A program made the position numbers and the translations under genes. A stretch of 64,000 nucleotides of DNA. Origin: Moringa oleifera (taxonomy: Eukaryota; Streptophyta; Magnoliopsida; Brassicales; Moringaceae). The stretch covers positions 5,146,001 through 5,210,000 of the forward strand of contig JAJFZO010000168.1 of NCBI GenBank assembly GCA_021397835.1, given 5' to 3'. Below are positions 35,601 through 48,483 of this stretch, one piece after another (position 1 is the stretch's first letter; each line of letters starts with the position of its first letter). The notes beneath the pieces were generated by a model. It did not search any database. It saw only the letters and a list, made by a program, of their open reading frames with translations, and was not told where the DNA came from.

Positions 35601-37154
35601 GGAAGACCAGTAACAGCTAAAATAGGTGTAAGAGGTCAAAAAATGTGAATACTTTCAGAGAAAGAGCATCACCAACATGGACATCAGCTCCCTTTTTATC
35701 TAGTCTAAGAGGCAACAGCTACTTCAATTACAGCCAAACAGAAAGATTCTTCCTTTTTTCTTCTTCTCTTTTCTAATTTTCCAGTCTCACGTAGTTTACT
35801 GACCTCAGGTAAGTAGTTCATATCAAGTAATTTTGGGATTTTGGTATCCTGTCTAGACACACTACTGTTTGATCTTTGGACGATTTTTCACATGTATCAG
35901 TATTTTTCCTGTTCAGCATGTCTCATGTGCATGTATACTGCTGCGTTTTAACAAGCTAGCTACTTTCTCCATTCTTTACCTTGATTAATTCAATAGTTGA
36001 GGATGAGGATATTCAAATCTATGATGTAGTTCTAAAAGCTTGACAACCAGTTAGGCTCCATGCAGGCCACAACTCAACCATTCACCTCTTTCTTTGTTTA
36101 GTCCGTCATTCCCTCCTAGTGTATTATGTACCTGCAACCCAACTATATCTCGCCTCCATTTTCATCTTAAACCAACCAAGCAATACAACAAGCCATGAAA
36201 AACTTAAGAAATTCAAACTTGAGAAACCAGCCCCCTTTCCCACCATACCCACAAAGAAAAAAACAGGAAACCCTCTTGAAGTAGGACAGAAATCATACTT
36301 AGGTGCAAGAAAGAAAGGTACTGGCTCTCTAAAGAAAGTTGGATGAGGAATTCCAGGCAAATTACAGCTTATACTGATATAAGCAGGCTTGCTTTCCTTT
36401 AGAGCAGTAGAAATGGCAGTATCAATGAGCTCATGGGCGTCATCCAGGTTATTGATCACGGCCTGTCACATCAAATCACATAAATCTCACTGAATCTTGA
36501 AGTCAACCACCAGCAATTCCTGAAGCTTATTAAGACATTATAAAACAGCTTAAATATAAGCAATTTAATAACAATACATCTACATTTAACTATATCAAGC
36601 TGTCAACTAATCAAGAAATCTGGAAATAATATGTGCTCAATACTGACAACAAATTAATGTCAGGAGGGTCAACTTACCTGGGCACAAGTAACTGTTTGGA
36701 AGCATCTGAGTTCCTGGCTAAAATCAGGCAAACCAATGGTGTGATGCAGGATCCGGTTGGTACCATAATCATTAGAATTAGGGCCCCCAACTATGCAAAT
36801 CACAGGCAAATTCTCACTGCAAGCACCAGCAATGGCATTGAGCACACTAAGCCCACCGACAGTGAACGTCACCACGCAGGCCCCAACGCCCCTGGCACGT
36901 GCGTACCCATCAGCAGCGTACCCGGCGTTGAGCTCATTGCAGCAGCCGACCAGATTTAGCTCCGGCTCGGCAATGAGGTGGTCCAACAGAGTCAAGTTGA
37001 AGTCACCTGGGACAGAAAACACGTCCTTCACGCCGATCTCCACGAGCCGCCGAGCAAGATGGCGACCTAGAGTGCCAGTGGTAAAGCTGCCGGGGACCGG
37101 AGCCGGCACTGTGTCTGGGAGACTAACTGAGCCGATATTGTTAGCACCTTCCAT
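32695..37154 (-). CDS. PDC: pyruvate decarboxylase (7 exons)
   Basis: Minus-strand exons: 36678-37154, 36299-36462, 34632-35193, 34092-34180, 33880-33997, 33267-33455 and 32695-32865. Phases agree and the sum is 1,770 nt, or 589 aa, a normal length for plant PDC. It is a thiamine-diphosphate enzyme that splits pyruvate to acetaldehyde and CO2, the first step of ethanol fermentation in the cytosol. The N-terminal PYR domain carries the cofactor-activating Glu74 ([17 protein letters not shown]). The central domain reads [15 protein letters not shown]. The ThDP-binding motif runs from GDGSFQ (465-470) to NNGG (492-495). No targeting peptide is seen. The exon 2/3 junction leaves [11 protein letters not shown] in frame, as in the family. 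Plant PDC genes are typically induced by low oxygen; no specific element was verified here. Confidence 0.95.
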
Positions 37155-38800
37155 GTGACAGAGATGGAAAGAAGTGAACTTTACAGAGTAATCAGAAATG
37201 CTAGAAATGAACCAGTTCGGGTAATCACCGAGTGCTAATATACCTTCTGCGACAAGGGTTTTGTTGAAGATAGGGGGGTTTTGTTACCATTGATTGCTAT
37301 TAATAAGGTTCTTTATAAGAATCCGTAAAGTTGGAAAAGTATTTAAAGTTTCAGAGTAGATTACCATATCAGGGGCCTGATTGTGGTTTAGTTGTTGGTT
37401 TTGCGGTGGAATACCACCCACAGAGAAATCAAAGGTCGACTTGTCTGCTTTTGGATATTCTTATATAGACTATTCGTATGTTCTGGCACTAGAGTCATAG
37501 CAAACTCGCGGACGTTAAAGAATTCTATTCACGTTCCGCTTGTGCCTTGCTTACACCTCGACAACAGCAGGTTCGCCATTAGAATTCTTGCGAACAGAGA
37601 CACTTGGCAATGGGTTGTGGCCCTGCTAGCCGGTTCAGTATCTCTTTCAGATGATCAAATATCTTGAAGAACACTGTTTACATGGGAGGGCAAGTCATCC
37701 CAACTACAATGCATTTTTGTTTTTTGGTTTTTTAATTTTTCTTGTTTAAAGATTAAATATAGAAAAATAAGATGAAATTGTAGTTTTTTTAAATGTCACA
37801 AGTTTATCCTCTCTTTCAAATAAAACACCATTTTTATAAATCCTAAACAGACACTTTTTTATGTCCAAATTAAAGCTTAATTTAAACATTATTGAAAAAG
37901 TGCTTAAAAAATTTAAATAAATTTCACTTTTATTTCGATTTTATTTGTTAAATTCAAATAATTTTCAAATTTAAAAAGATTCAAAAAATTTACCATAAAT
38001 TTTTTACAAAATATTTTTGATATTCAAAAAATTTTATAATTTTTTCATAATGATAATTTTAATATTTTGTTTTATTTATAAAAAATTTCGAAATAAAATC
38101 ATTGTAAATAAATTTAATTTTAATATTTTTAATTTTAATTTTTTCATAAAAATTTAATTTGATTTAAATCAATAAATCAAAACCTAATGAAGCACTTCTT
38201 CAATAGTTACCCTTCAATATCAATACTAATTTAATATAATTATTTTTTAAAATAAAAAAAAGTCATAATATAAAAAAAAAAATCTAATAATTCTAATGAT
38301 ATATTACAATGATTTGCAGTGACACGATAACTGAGCAGGTGAGGTTTTGTTTCCTTAAAGTACTCTTTTTTCTCTCTTTTAAAAAAAATTCAATATTTAT
38401 TCATTTTTCTTAGATCAAATATGACTTATCTTCTGTTTTTTTATCTTATGTCAAAGGAACATGAGAGCATCTCATCTTGACCCAATGCAAAACCTTTGAC
38501 ATTGGTGGTAAGATCACATGTTTCAAACTACAGAATCTGATTTCTTTTTTTATTTTTTTCCCTAATAAGATTGACATACTAATCTTAACACATAGCCAAT
38601 ATGCAGTAGCAAGAATCTTCCATTAAAGGAAATCCTCAAGGGAATTAATGTCTGAAATAATCCCAAGTTTCCATTTATGCAGATGGGTTAGCAGAAGAAA
38701 AGAAAAATAATTAGAGGAAATCAACAAAGGTATGCCAGGAGAGAACAAATGGAAAAGAATCCTGTGAAGTCAACTATGTTATACATGGTGAGACAGTGAG
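37155..38800. other. PDC promoter and AT-rich intergenic DNA
   Basis: The first few hundred bases are the 5' flank of PDC. Positions 37700-38300 are extremely AT-rich with poly-A and poly-T runs. No gene or inverted-repeat element was recognised. Confidence 0.45.
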
Positions 38801-38850
38801 GACGTAATGAATGGATCACCAGGCAGGTGCCTGTCTGAATCTGAATCTAA

Positions 38851-39226
38851 CATGGGCTTTTAGAGGTGAACCACCTCAAGATTTTTCTGGGGGTCATGAT
38901 CATCTGGGGCCAACGTCAGTTACCATTTTCATACAGAACTCACCAGGGTATATGGAAGCGAGCCCCAGCCTGCATCAATTGGAAACAATCTTCTGTAATC
39001 ACAAACTATAAATAGCAAACGTGAAGCACCGATTGATTTCTGTCAAAAACACTGATCAATCTCAAGAAACAGAGAGAGAGATTTATGTTACTAACCCTAC
39101 AAACCAGACAATTAAGCCAACCAGGGAGATAAGCACGGCGGGCAAGGCAAAGGGCAGACCTAACAGAAAGCGTACAGGCTTGAAGTCACCATTGTCATCA
39201 AAACAGTGGTGATGACGGGTGTGCAT
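38851..39226 (-). CDS. possible small membrane peptide gene, structure uncertain
   Basis: From the ATG at 39224-39226 the minus strand encodes MHTRHHHCFDDNGDFKPVRF followed by a strongly hydrophobic helix (LLGLPFALPAVLISLVGLIVWFVGL), and stops at about 39083 if read straight through. Further down, 38851-38889 encodes KILRWFTSKSPC and a stop. My recollection is that some plant short membrane proteins have a His-rich start, an FLLGLPFA helix and a W-F-T-x-x-x-P-C end, so these may be the first and last exons of one gene. I could not find splice sites that connect them in frame, so the gene may be broken or have an exon I missed. Function unknown. Confidence 0.3.
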
Positions 39227-39299
39227 AGCTTCTTCTTGCTTGCTTCTCCGTTCCTTCTGGAGCTTTGCTTTCTCGGAGTATAAACAGTATGTGACCAAT

Positions 39300-41983
39300 A
39301 TATTATAAATTCACAGATGACAGAAGCAGACATAAAACAAGTCCTTAAAGCTTCTGTGCATACAGATAATGTTTACAGGAAAGTACATAGGAAAATAAAG
39401 AGTAGTCACATAAACCATTTTTATGATTATGTGCTGTTTGCAAAAAGCCAATCACATTATTTGGCAGAAAGAGATGACCAACCAATACCAAAACCCCAGA
39501 TAAGCCATGTCATTAATCTTTCAAGATCATGGAACCTTCCCTTTGTGATCCTGCCTGCCTTCTATTTTGTCTTATTTGATTATTTGTTCATGAACTCATC
39601 AAAATTCAATCTTATTGACCCGGTGATTTTGATAGTTTCAAAAATAAAATCAAATTGTATTAAATTATAGTATATATAAATAACATCGTATCTCTGATGA
39701 TTAATTAAATTTGTTTTCCTGCAAATTAAGACGAATTAAAATAAAAGAGACGAAAGTTTTGAGAGTTAAAAGCACATCAACTAAAATTAATTAAAAAAAT
39801 ATAATAATATAATTTACTTAAAAATAATATAATAAAGTATCTAATCAAATAAATAATTTTATAATTAATTTAAAAATTAATTAAAATAATATAATAATCT
39901 ATTTAAAGTAAATTATATATCTTTATAATATAAATGGAAATCATCTTTATAATATATTATGTTATTTAATATTTATAACTAAACACTTAAAAAATTACAA
40001 ATTTAAAATTTTAATTAACAATTTATTATCATGATAGTGGAATAAAACCAAAATAATAATTTTCAATAAGAACAAAAAACATGTCAATAATAAAAAGTAA
40101 AATAATAAATAAAATTAGTTAAAAATTACAATTCTCGAAAAATCAAATTTTTTATTATTCTCGTACGAAATAAATATTTAACAAATTATAAAAAAAGATT
40201 TAAAAAATAAAAAATAAAATAAAATATTTTTAAAATAATATCCTATTTAACTACAACTCTTGAAGATAAAATGATATTTAATTCTTTAGATGTGCTAATT
40301 TACTTTTTTTATTTTTAACGTTAATATGTTAAATTATTAAAATATTTATTTATTTTTACTTTTTATTAAAATTTCAGTATCAATTCAAATTAGTAGATAA
40401 TTATTATTCTTAGATAAGCGCTCATTTTATTTAAAGATATTTTTAAAATTTGAATTACTTAATTCATTTTATTAAATACAAAATCTAATCAAAATTTAAG
40501 ATTTAATCATTTATAATAAAAAAATATGAAAAAATATGACCATAAATATTACTATCATTTATTTTATCAGATTTTAGCACAGATATCAACAAATCTGATA
40601 TGAAGGGATCATTGCTAGAGCTAAGGAAAGTTTTCCGTCTGAAATAAGAAACAATAAAGGTATTAACCTGTTCTTCACTCCACAGAAAGTACTTTCCATA
40701 TTTCTCACGTCTGTATAGACTTCATTTGAAAAATCATTTAATATATTTTACACTAATGTAACAGCAAAATAATTAAAAAATTTCTCCTTTCTCCTGAACT
40801 TGATTAATGGGCACAAAATCAAAAGGATATAGAAAAGAATTTGGTGCATCAACCGCAGCCTCAATTAACATGCATTATTAGACTTTTGAAAGGGCAAAAA
40901 ATCAACTGACTTGGACAATAAGTTCTTCTTTCTTCAGTGAACACCACTGCATCTCATTTGTAGCATCAAATAGGAGATAAAATGGAACCTGGATCTTGCT
41001 TGTGGCCATCATGCAATTCCTTTCAAGAGGTGTATTCCTTGCTGATGCACAAACCTTGTATTATGTGATGTGGAAGCAAATACTCCATATCAAGCCGGTG
41101 CAATAGCATGATTATCTTCAAATTGAGGATAGTAGTTTGCCCACCATGCAAGCATCCTCTTTACTAACCGGTGAAAACGAAAGTCTGAACCATCCACAAG
41201 CTGTGAAGGAAATCACTGATTCGTTTTCAAATTCAATCAAATTTTCAGTGTGCCTAATTTTTCAAATTCCAAGTTTGTTGAGGTAGGAAGCCAAGTATCT
41301 CCATCCTGGAACCAATGTCTAAATGCTATCTGCCAGCATTGTTCAGAGAATATACCTTCTCTTTCTCTACTAAAATTGCATGTGATGACCAGTCAACATC
41401 CATTAACTTTATCTTTGCACCTGAAAATCAATCTCACAGCTGATTGATGGCTGAGTAAAGTTCAAGCATATAAATATTTCCAGCATATCCCTAGCTTCAA
41501 CTAAGTTTGCCATGTTCAGAATCCATATACGTACAAAGGTTAATCTTGAGTCTCCTCACAGACCCCGTATGCCTGGCATCAAGAATCAGTATATTTAAGC
41601 TCTAAGTAGAATTCTCCAACTCTGTAAAGCAGAGGCATGAGAACCCTTGTGACAGTGAACCAAGTCCTTTGAACCCATTTCCTAAAGTTGCAGGAGTTTA
41701 AGTAATCCTCAAATTGTTGCTCCTTGCAAGCGTATTCCACCCTTGGTCAATGGTTCCAGATATACGCATACAAAGGAAGTCAGTAATCAAGAATATAAAT
41801 GTAGCATTCTAAAAGTTGAGGAATATTTATTCCAATAGTTTAGGAAAGCACAAGTTATCCTTGGAGCATGCAATTAAATATCTATACGCAAAGAGAAGGA
41901 GAGAGAAAGAGAAACCGTGATTAATGTAAATGACAATGTACAAAGCTGGTTAGAGAGCTTACTGTTTTTGCCAACATGAAGCC
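39300..41983. other. AT-rich intergenic region
   Basis: Positions 39660-40560 are mostly A/T with no coding potential. 40600-41983 is more balanced and includes the 3' flank of the second PPR gene. No recognisable gene. Confidence 0.45.
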
Positions 41984-43576
41984 TTAAGAAGTAACATCAG
42001 TTCCAACCCAACTGCAGGCGGTATCTTTTAGTATCCCTCTAACTTTCATTGTCGCCCTAAGTTCACTTACATTGTTCCATTCCCCAGCAGCTGCCAAAGT
42101 GTTGGATAGTGCAACATATGCTCCTGGTCGACCATTAGCATTCAACTTAAACAGTTCATTGGCAGCCATACTTGCCATCTCTAGATCACCATGCAGCCTA
42201 CATGAACTAAGCAGGGCTGCCCAAACATCAGAATTGGGCTTCTGAGGCATCCTCATGACAAATTCCCATGCTTGATATAACCTTCCTGCACGTCCAAAGA
42301 GATCAACCATGCAAGCATAATGCTCCATCTTTGGTTTCATCAAATAATCTTTCTCCATGCTCTCAAATATCTCACAACCTTTAGCTAATAAGCCGGCATG
42401 TGCACAAGCAGAGAGAGCACCAAGGAATGTAACATAATTTGGCTCAACAGAGCACTCTTGCATCTTATGGAAGAGTTGGAGGGCTTCATTGGGGTTTCCA
42501 TTCTTTCCATATCCATCAATCATGGATGTCCATGTGAACACATTCTTCTCTGGCATTTGGTTAAAAACTGTTCGGGCGTCCTCAATTCTTCCACATTTTG
42601 CATACATATCTAAAAGAGAACTCCCGATTTTCATATCCATAAAGAACTCGGTCTTCATAAGTTGACTTTGTATTTGTTGGCCAACTTCAAATGCTGTCAA
42701 AACAGAGCAAGCCCCGATAACACTCGCAAAAGTTGAGATATTGGGCCGGAAATTAACCCGTTGCATATCAATATAAACCTCAAGGGCTTTCCTAGCTGTT
42801 GCAACCGATTTACTGTATCCTTCGATCATTGCATTATAAACGACAATGTCTTTCTCAACCGTTTTGTTAAAGATATCCTCAGCATCCTCCACATACCCGT
42901 GATTCATATACCCCGAAATCATTGATGTTGAACAAATAACATTTTCTTCCAACATCATATCAAACAAAGTCCTTGCACATTTCACCCTCTCACTCTTAAC
43001 GTACGAATCCACAAGCGCCGTATAAAGCACATCATCCGGCTCAACATCAGACTTCAGTATCTGAGCATGGACTGCCATCCCCAACCTCCGTGGCAATATC
43101 GCATTACTAGCACTAGTAGACACCTTTAAAATCATCGAAAACGTGAACCCATCTGGCTTTTCACCTACAAAAACCATCCTACGAACCAAACCAAGCGATT
43201 CTCGAATCTTCCCATGTCTGAGATACCCACCAATCATATAATTGTATGCTGATAAAGTTGGTTTACCCAATTCATCAAACATTTGCCGCGCATACTTCAA
43301 GCAACCGCATTTTAAGTAAAGTATGAGTAGTTTGATGGAAATATTTGTATCGGGTCTAAACCCAGTTTTGAAAAGATGAGAATGGATCTTATGACCGTGA
43401 TACGGCGTCTGTGAGTTGATATAGTGTTGAAGAGCCGAGGCTACAGAAGAGGCAGATAAGTGAGAGAGATAGTCTTGTGCTGGTGAAGAAGTTTGGTCCG
43501 TAAGGGCCCGGAAAGTTCCATAATAATGAGATGAGAAAATAAAGGGCTTGATTGTGCCAACTTTGCCATTTCTCAT
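41984..43576 (-). CDS. PPR protein, likely orthologue of At1g28690 (mitochondrial)
   Basis: Intronless, 530 aa, starting at the ATG at 43574-43576. After a short basic N-terminus the protein consists of PLS-type PPR motifs, with blocks such as SIKLLILYLKCGCLKYARQ, LSAYNYMIGGY, CSTSMISGYMNHG and NVFTWTSMIDGYGKNGNPNE. The end has the partial E-type region (ALSACAHAGL, then MKPKMEHYACMVDLFGRAG, then WAALLSSCRLHGD) and stops at about 90 residues after it without a DYW domain. I recognise close agreement in order and wording with Arabidopsis At1g28690. Its molecular role is presumably organelle RNA binding. Confidence 0.9.
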   Translation of the reverse strand: MRNGKVGTIKPFIFSSHYYGTFRALTDQTSSPAQDYLSHLSASSVASALQHYINSQTPYHGHKIHSHLFKTGFRPDTNISIKLLILYLKCGCLKYARQMFDELGKPTLSAYNYMIGGYLRHGKIRESLGLVRRMVFVGEKPDGFTFSMILKVSTSASNAILPRRLGMAVHAQILKSDVEPDDVLYTALVDSYVKSERVKCARTLFDMMLEENVICSTSMISGYMNHGYVEDAEDIFNKTVEKDIVVYNAMIEGYSKSVATARKALEVYIDMQRVNFRPNISTFASVIGACSVLTAFEVGQQIQSQLMKTEFFMDMKIGSSLLDMYAKCGRIEDARTVFNQMPEKNVFTWTSMIDGYGKNGNPNEALQLFHKMQECSVEPNYVTFLGALSACAHAGLLAKGCEIFESMEKDYLMKPKMEHYACMVDLFGRAGRLYQAWEFVMRMPQKPNSDVWAALLSSCRLHGDLEMASMAANELFKLNANGRPGAYVALSNTLAAAGEWNNVSELRATMKVRGILKDTACSWVGTDVTS

Positions 43577-46500
43577 CTTCCCATTTGACCTGTTACCAAC
43601 TGGTTACTCACTTTCTGGTGGTTGGTCCCTTGAGCTGAGGCCGGAGAGGACGGTGGTGCCGTTGAGTAGGGCGACATTATGAACGATGTCGTTCAAGTCA
43701 AGTGAACTTTTTCTGAGCTCATAAAGCCCAAAAAGGAATTTAAAATTTGCACCAGGCCCATAGGCTTAAGCCTGTTTCTGTAAAGATGCAGCCCAAACTC
43801 AAAATCAGATTCACTTTTACACTTTTAATGTGTTTGTAAATATATGAAAACATAAATAATTACTATATTAATTGATAAAATAATTTTTAAATAGAATAAT
43901 TTTTTAAATTTCAAATTATATTATTAATTACATTATATAATTATAAATAAATATATTTTATTAATAAAATAAAAATATTATACTAATCCAAATTAATGCT
44001 AAGTTTTAATAAATAGTTAGAAAATAATTATAATAATTTTTAATCATTAATTTTATTAAATTATTTCGTATCACAATTTTTAAAAATTTCAATACAATTC
44101 AAATTAATAAAAAAATTAATCTTTATTAATATCTTTTTTTTTTTAAGATTCATCTACATATATAAACCACTTGGACCACCAAGCCTTAGAAGATCAAAAT
44201 CAAAAAAGGAACCCTACTTTGAGGGGAATTAAAAATATGATAGATTTGCGTTTCATGATTCTACTTTAATTCCATTTCCCGACCGAACAACTTTTATTTA
44301 TTTATTTTTTTAATGTGGGGGTTAGAAAACAACTTGTATTTGTTTCCACAGCCTTGGCCATATCAAGCTAATGGGATATTGGGTTGAGCCTCTTTCTACT
44401 TTGGTGTGGTCACTACATCATATATTGTTACCTAACATTGTAAAGATACCCAAAAGTAGCAATGTTTGCAAAGATTTGCTTTAATCAGACTTTAGGGTCG
44501 GTTTGCATTAGATCTCACTGATTTTCTTTTTATTTCTTCGTCTTCTTTAAGCTTAGTGGGATAGGCTTATTTATTTATTTAATCACCCCTTAGCATGAAA
44601 CTCAAAATGAAAAAATAGTTATGTTTATTATAATTTTTTATAAAACAAATATTTGATTATGTCATATTTGGCTCCACGAACAAATGTTTCGAAGTTCTAG
44701 AAAAACGTTTGTAAATGAATAAATTAGGTCTAAGATCTGCTATAGAATCTAAAAGATCAACTATTTATCATTATAGCTTCTTAAATTTGATTTATATATA
44801 TTGAATTTTAATTTTATGATAAATGATGATTTTTTATATTTTTAATATTTTAATAAGTGAATTAATTTCACTTCAATCATAAATTTGTTTTTCTAATATA
44901 ATTTTAATACGTTAATTCTAATTGTTAAAGCGCATAATATTAAGCATTATAAGATTCAAATTTTAGACAATACTATTGCGTCCAAAATTTGAAAAGTAAT
45001 CAATTTCACGTTAACTACAAAATCAACTTTGTGATGTAATATAAGTTTAGTCACACTTTCTTTTCATAATTTTTTTTAAAATTAATATAAAATCAATCTC
45101 ATAATTTTTTTAAAAAATAAAATTATACAATTTATACTTCACACACAGATGAAACAAAACATAATAAATAGATTTATAATGTGATTTTTATCAATATTAT
45201 GATATCAAATTTTATTTGATTTTGATGTTAGTTTAATTTTAGATAATGCATATTATCTACTTTAAGAACTTTTTTATAATAAAAATTTTTAATATAATTT
45301 TAAATTATATTTATCAATATATAAAAAATAAAATTTTGTATGTTAATTAGTAATTTAATTCTAAAAAAGTGTATAATTTAAACGTTAGTTATATATGGTG
45401 ATATCGATAAAAAAAAAATTAAATTTATTAGATTGTACTAATGCATACTCATTAATTAGAATACTCTTCATCATGTGTTTCCGAAAACTAGCATGCTTCT
45501 GTAGCAACGTGATGAGCTTAAATGATTTAATGATCAATTGTAATATAAGTATTTCCCCATCAAGGTTGAGTGATCATTTTGATGGGGTAGAGCTTGTAGC
45601 CTAAATGTTTAAGCTTTACTTGTCAATTGCAACTATTTATAACGCCACATAATTAATACAAGCTTTTCTTTGCGTTCAAAACACACAAATAACTTTTAAG
45701 GACAATTAAACATACCAATCATTCATGCTCAATTTGGTTTCTTATAAGGGAAAAAAAAAATACAATATGGCCCGACTTATGCACGCAATGGCACTAAGGC
45801 TTTTCTCTAAAAGAAATAATTAAAATTGTATCATATTAATTAGAATAATTGTTTTTATTAAGTAAGAACATATTATTGATGTTTATATAACTATCATATG
45901 AGTCATTAGAAAAAAAAAAGTGTTATATATCTCAATTTATTTTATTTTTATCATATATTTTTTGGTTAGTTAGTTATTTAATAAGTAATTTAAAAATAAA
46001 ATCATGCATCTCTTCATGATCAAATCAGATAAAAATTTACGTAGCTTTGATATAAATTTTTTATCAATAATTTTGAATACCATATTAATCAACAATATTT
46101 TCTACGGATTTGATATGTTCAGATTTAATTTTTGAATAAATTTTAAGGTTAATTACATGAGAAAGATACATATTTTGCTTACTACTTTAAATCAAAACTA
46201 ATAAAAAAATTATATCTATTTTGAAACTTATATTTTTATTAAATTCTTAATGTGAGATTTTTGTTTATAATTTTTATTAATATTAAGGGTTTTACATATA
46301 TATACGAGATATATATATGAGTTTTATTTTGTATAATTATCACAATATCTTTTAAAATACTATTAAAATAAACAAAATTTTTTGTTCTTATTTTTTAAAA
46401 TACTAAAATTATATATGTTTTTATTAAATTTGAAGTAAAAAAATAATATTTTATTTATTTTAATAATATTTTAATAAAATATTAAAATAATTACATAAAT

Positions 46501-48290
46501 AAAAATCACGTACACATCAGATGCATATATAAATTGTTATATTAATAAAAATTATAAATAAAAATTTTATATTAAAAATTTAATAAAAATTTTAATATCA
46601 AATAATATAATTTTTTTATAAATCTAAATTTGAGATAATAGATAAAATGCAAGTTATTTTGATATAGTTAACTTTAAATTTTAAACATATTTTAACTTTA
46701 CAAAATATTTTTTTTCATTAACTATGACAATAATATAATTTAAAAATAAAATCGATAATAATGTAACTCAAAAATTCCATCAAAAATTCAAACACATCGG
46801 AGCAAATGCCCTCGTGACGTTATTCATACAAAGAGCGTGTTTCCTTCCAATTCATGCTTTGCTAGTCGTTTTCTCAACATAAGAGTCCCAAGGGAAGCCC
46901 GAAGAGCTCTTTGCGTTTAAAACTCTCAACCATATAATGCAAAATTGGAATGATGTGCAATTATTAATACATAAAATATAAATAAGGCCCAATTATATAA
47001 TGTACACTAGAAAACAGACCAAACATAATCCATGAGGGTTGCCTCCTTAGACAATTTGCTCCATGACATCATTATGCCTTTACAAATGACATTAAATCTC
47101 ATACTACGTAATGATGAATGATAATACTATTTACCTAATAATGTTTAAATTCTCGAGAGGTCGAGAATATTTGTTGGGTTAATTGATTTATACTATCAAA
47201 CTGTAATTCATTTTTTAATATATCTTATAATATATGTTGATTTTTAATTTATTAAAACACTCCAATCTTACAGATTAACTATAAGAATGGTTTAATTTTG
47301 TTCTCTTTTTCTGCTTCTTTAATTGGAGCATATTTTTCATTATGTTAAATATGTTTCTATAATTAAAAAACATAGATTAGAAAATAAAAATAAAAATATA
47401 ATATGTTATAGAATAAATATAAAAATAAAAATTATAAGTTATACTCATTTTTTATTTTATATATCAAAATATTGATTGAATCATTTATATATATATATAT
47501 ATATATATATGATGCGTCAACATGATTCCAACATATTTTACATTATTTATTTTTAAAAAATTATATTATTTTGAATTAATAGTTTAAATTTGAACAATTT
47601 TGAACTCATAAGTTATTTTTTATAATTTTTAAAACTGTTTATAGTATAAATATTTTAAAAAAATGCTTTCCGTATTTAAAAAATTGTAAAATCTGTTTTA
47701 GTGATAATTTAAAATTTTTTGTATTCATATAAAAATTCAAGTCAAAATTGTTGTATAATATTTTTAATTTTTAATAAAATTTAAATTAAATCAAATTAAA
47801 AAATTAAATATAAAATTGAATCAAATTAAAATTTGAAATTCAAATTAAAAAGTGGATATAGTTTAAATTTTTTATATATTTTATATATTTATTTTTTTTA
47901 TGAATAATAAATTTTAAGAATATTGTTTAATATAAATAAATTTAAAGTGACATGTTTATCCCGTGATCAGTAGGTAAAGAGTATACTTCATGTGGCCCTT
48001 AATTATAATTATTTAGGTAAATTATTTATATATTTGATCTCATGAATTTAAAATATTTTGATTATGACTTAAATCTATAAAGAGGTAGGTATCATGATAG
48101 GACCTTTTTACATAAAAAGCAATAGAGTCAGTTAGTTGAATTAGAAACCAAAACCCCACAAGAGTGAGAGCAGAACTGCAAAGATGGTCCGTCCTTTTCT
48201 TTCATCACTTAGGCATACAGGAGCTTTTTAGGGTACAATCAAGTAGGTGGGCATTAAGCCAGAGGGCAGCTGTAACTTGAGGTGGCTCCT
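43577..48290. other. long AT-rich gene desert
   Basis: About 4.7 kb of very AT-rich DNA, apart from a more balanced patch at 43577-43800 (PPR promoter) and another near 46800-47100. It includes an (AT)n run at about 47487-47510. I recognise no gene, LTR or inverted-repeat element; old unrecognisable transposon sequence is likely. Confidence 0.5.
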
Positions 48291-48296
48291 CTATCT

Positions 48297-48304
48297 CTAT
48301 ATAT
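48297..48304 (+). promoter_or_regulatory. candidate TATA box of the IAH1-like esterase gene
   Basis: CTATATAT about 185 bp before the ATG at 48484, in a locally balanced-composition promoter. Motif and position only. Confidence 0.4.
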
Positions 48305-48483
48305 GAAGACAACAAGGAAAAGGCTATAGTATCAGAATTCAGAGTCAGAGTGGATATTCTTCTTTTTCCAAAGGTTCTGGGTACTGTGTGTCACATGAAG
48401 CTTCTTTGAAGCAGAGGGTGGGTTTATTTATACAGTAAGAGTTTCCAGATTATTTGGAGCGCAACTCATTAGATCTCTCTGAG

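Noticed and set aside
43800..48000. Search for a hidden gene or transposon in the AT-rich desert
   Set aside because: No coding frame, LTR pair or inverted ends could be supported by eye.
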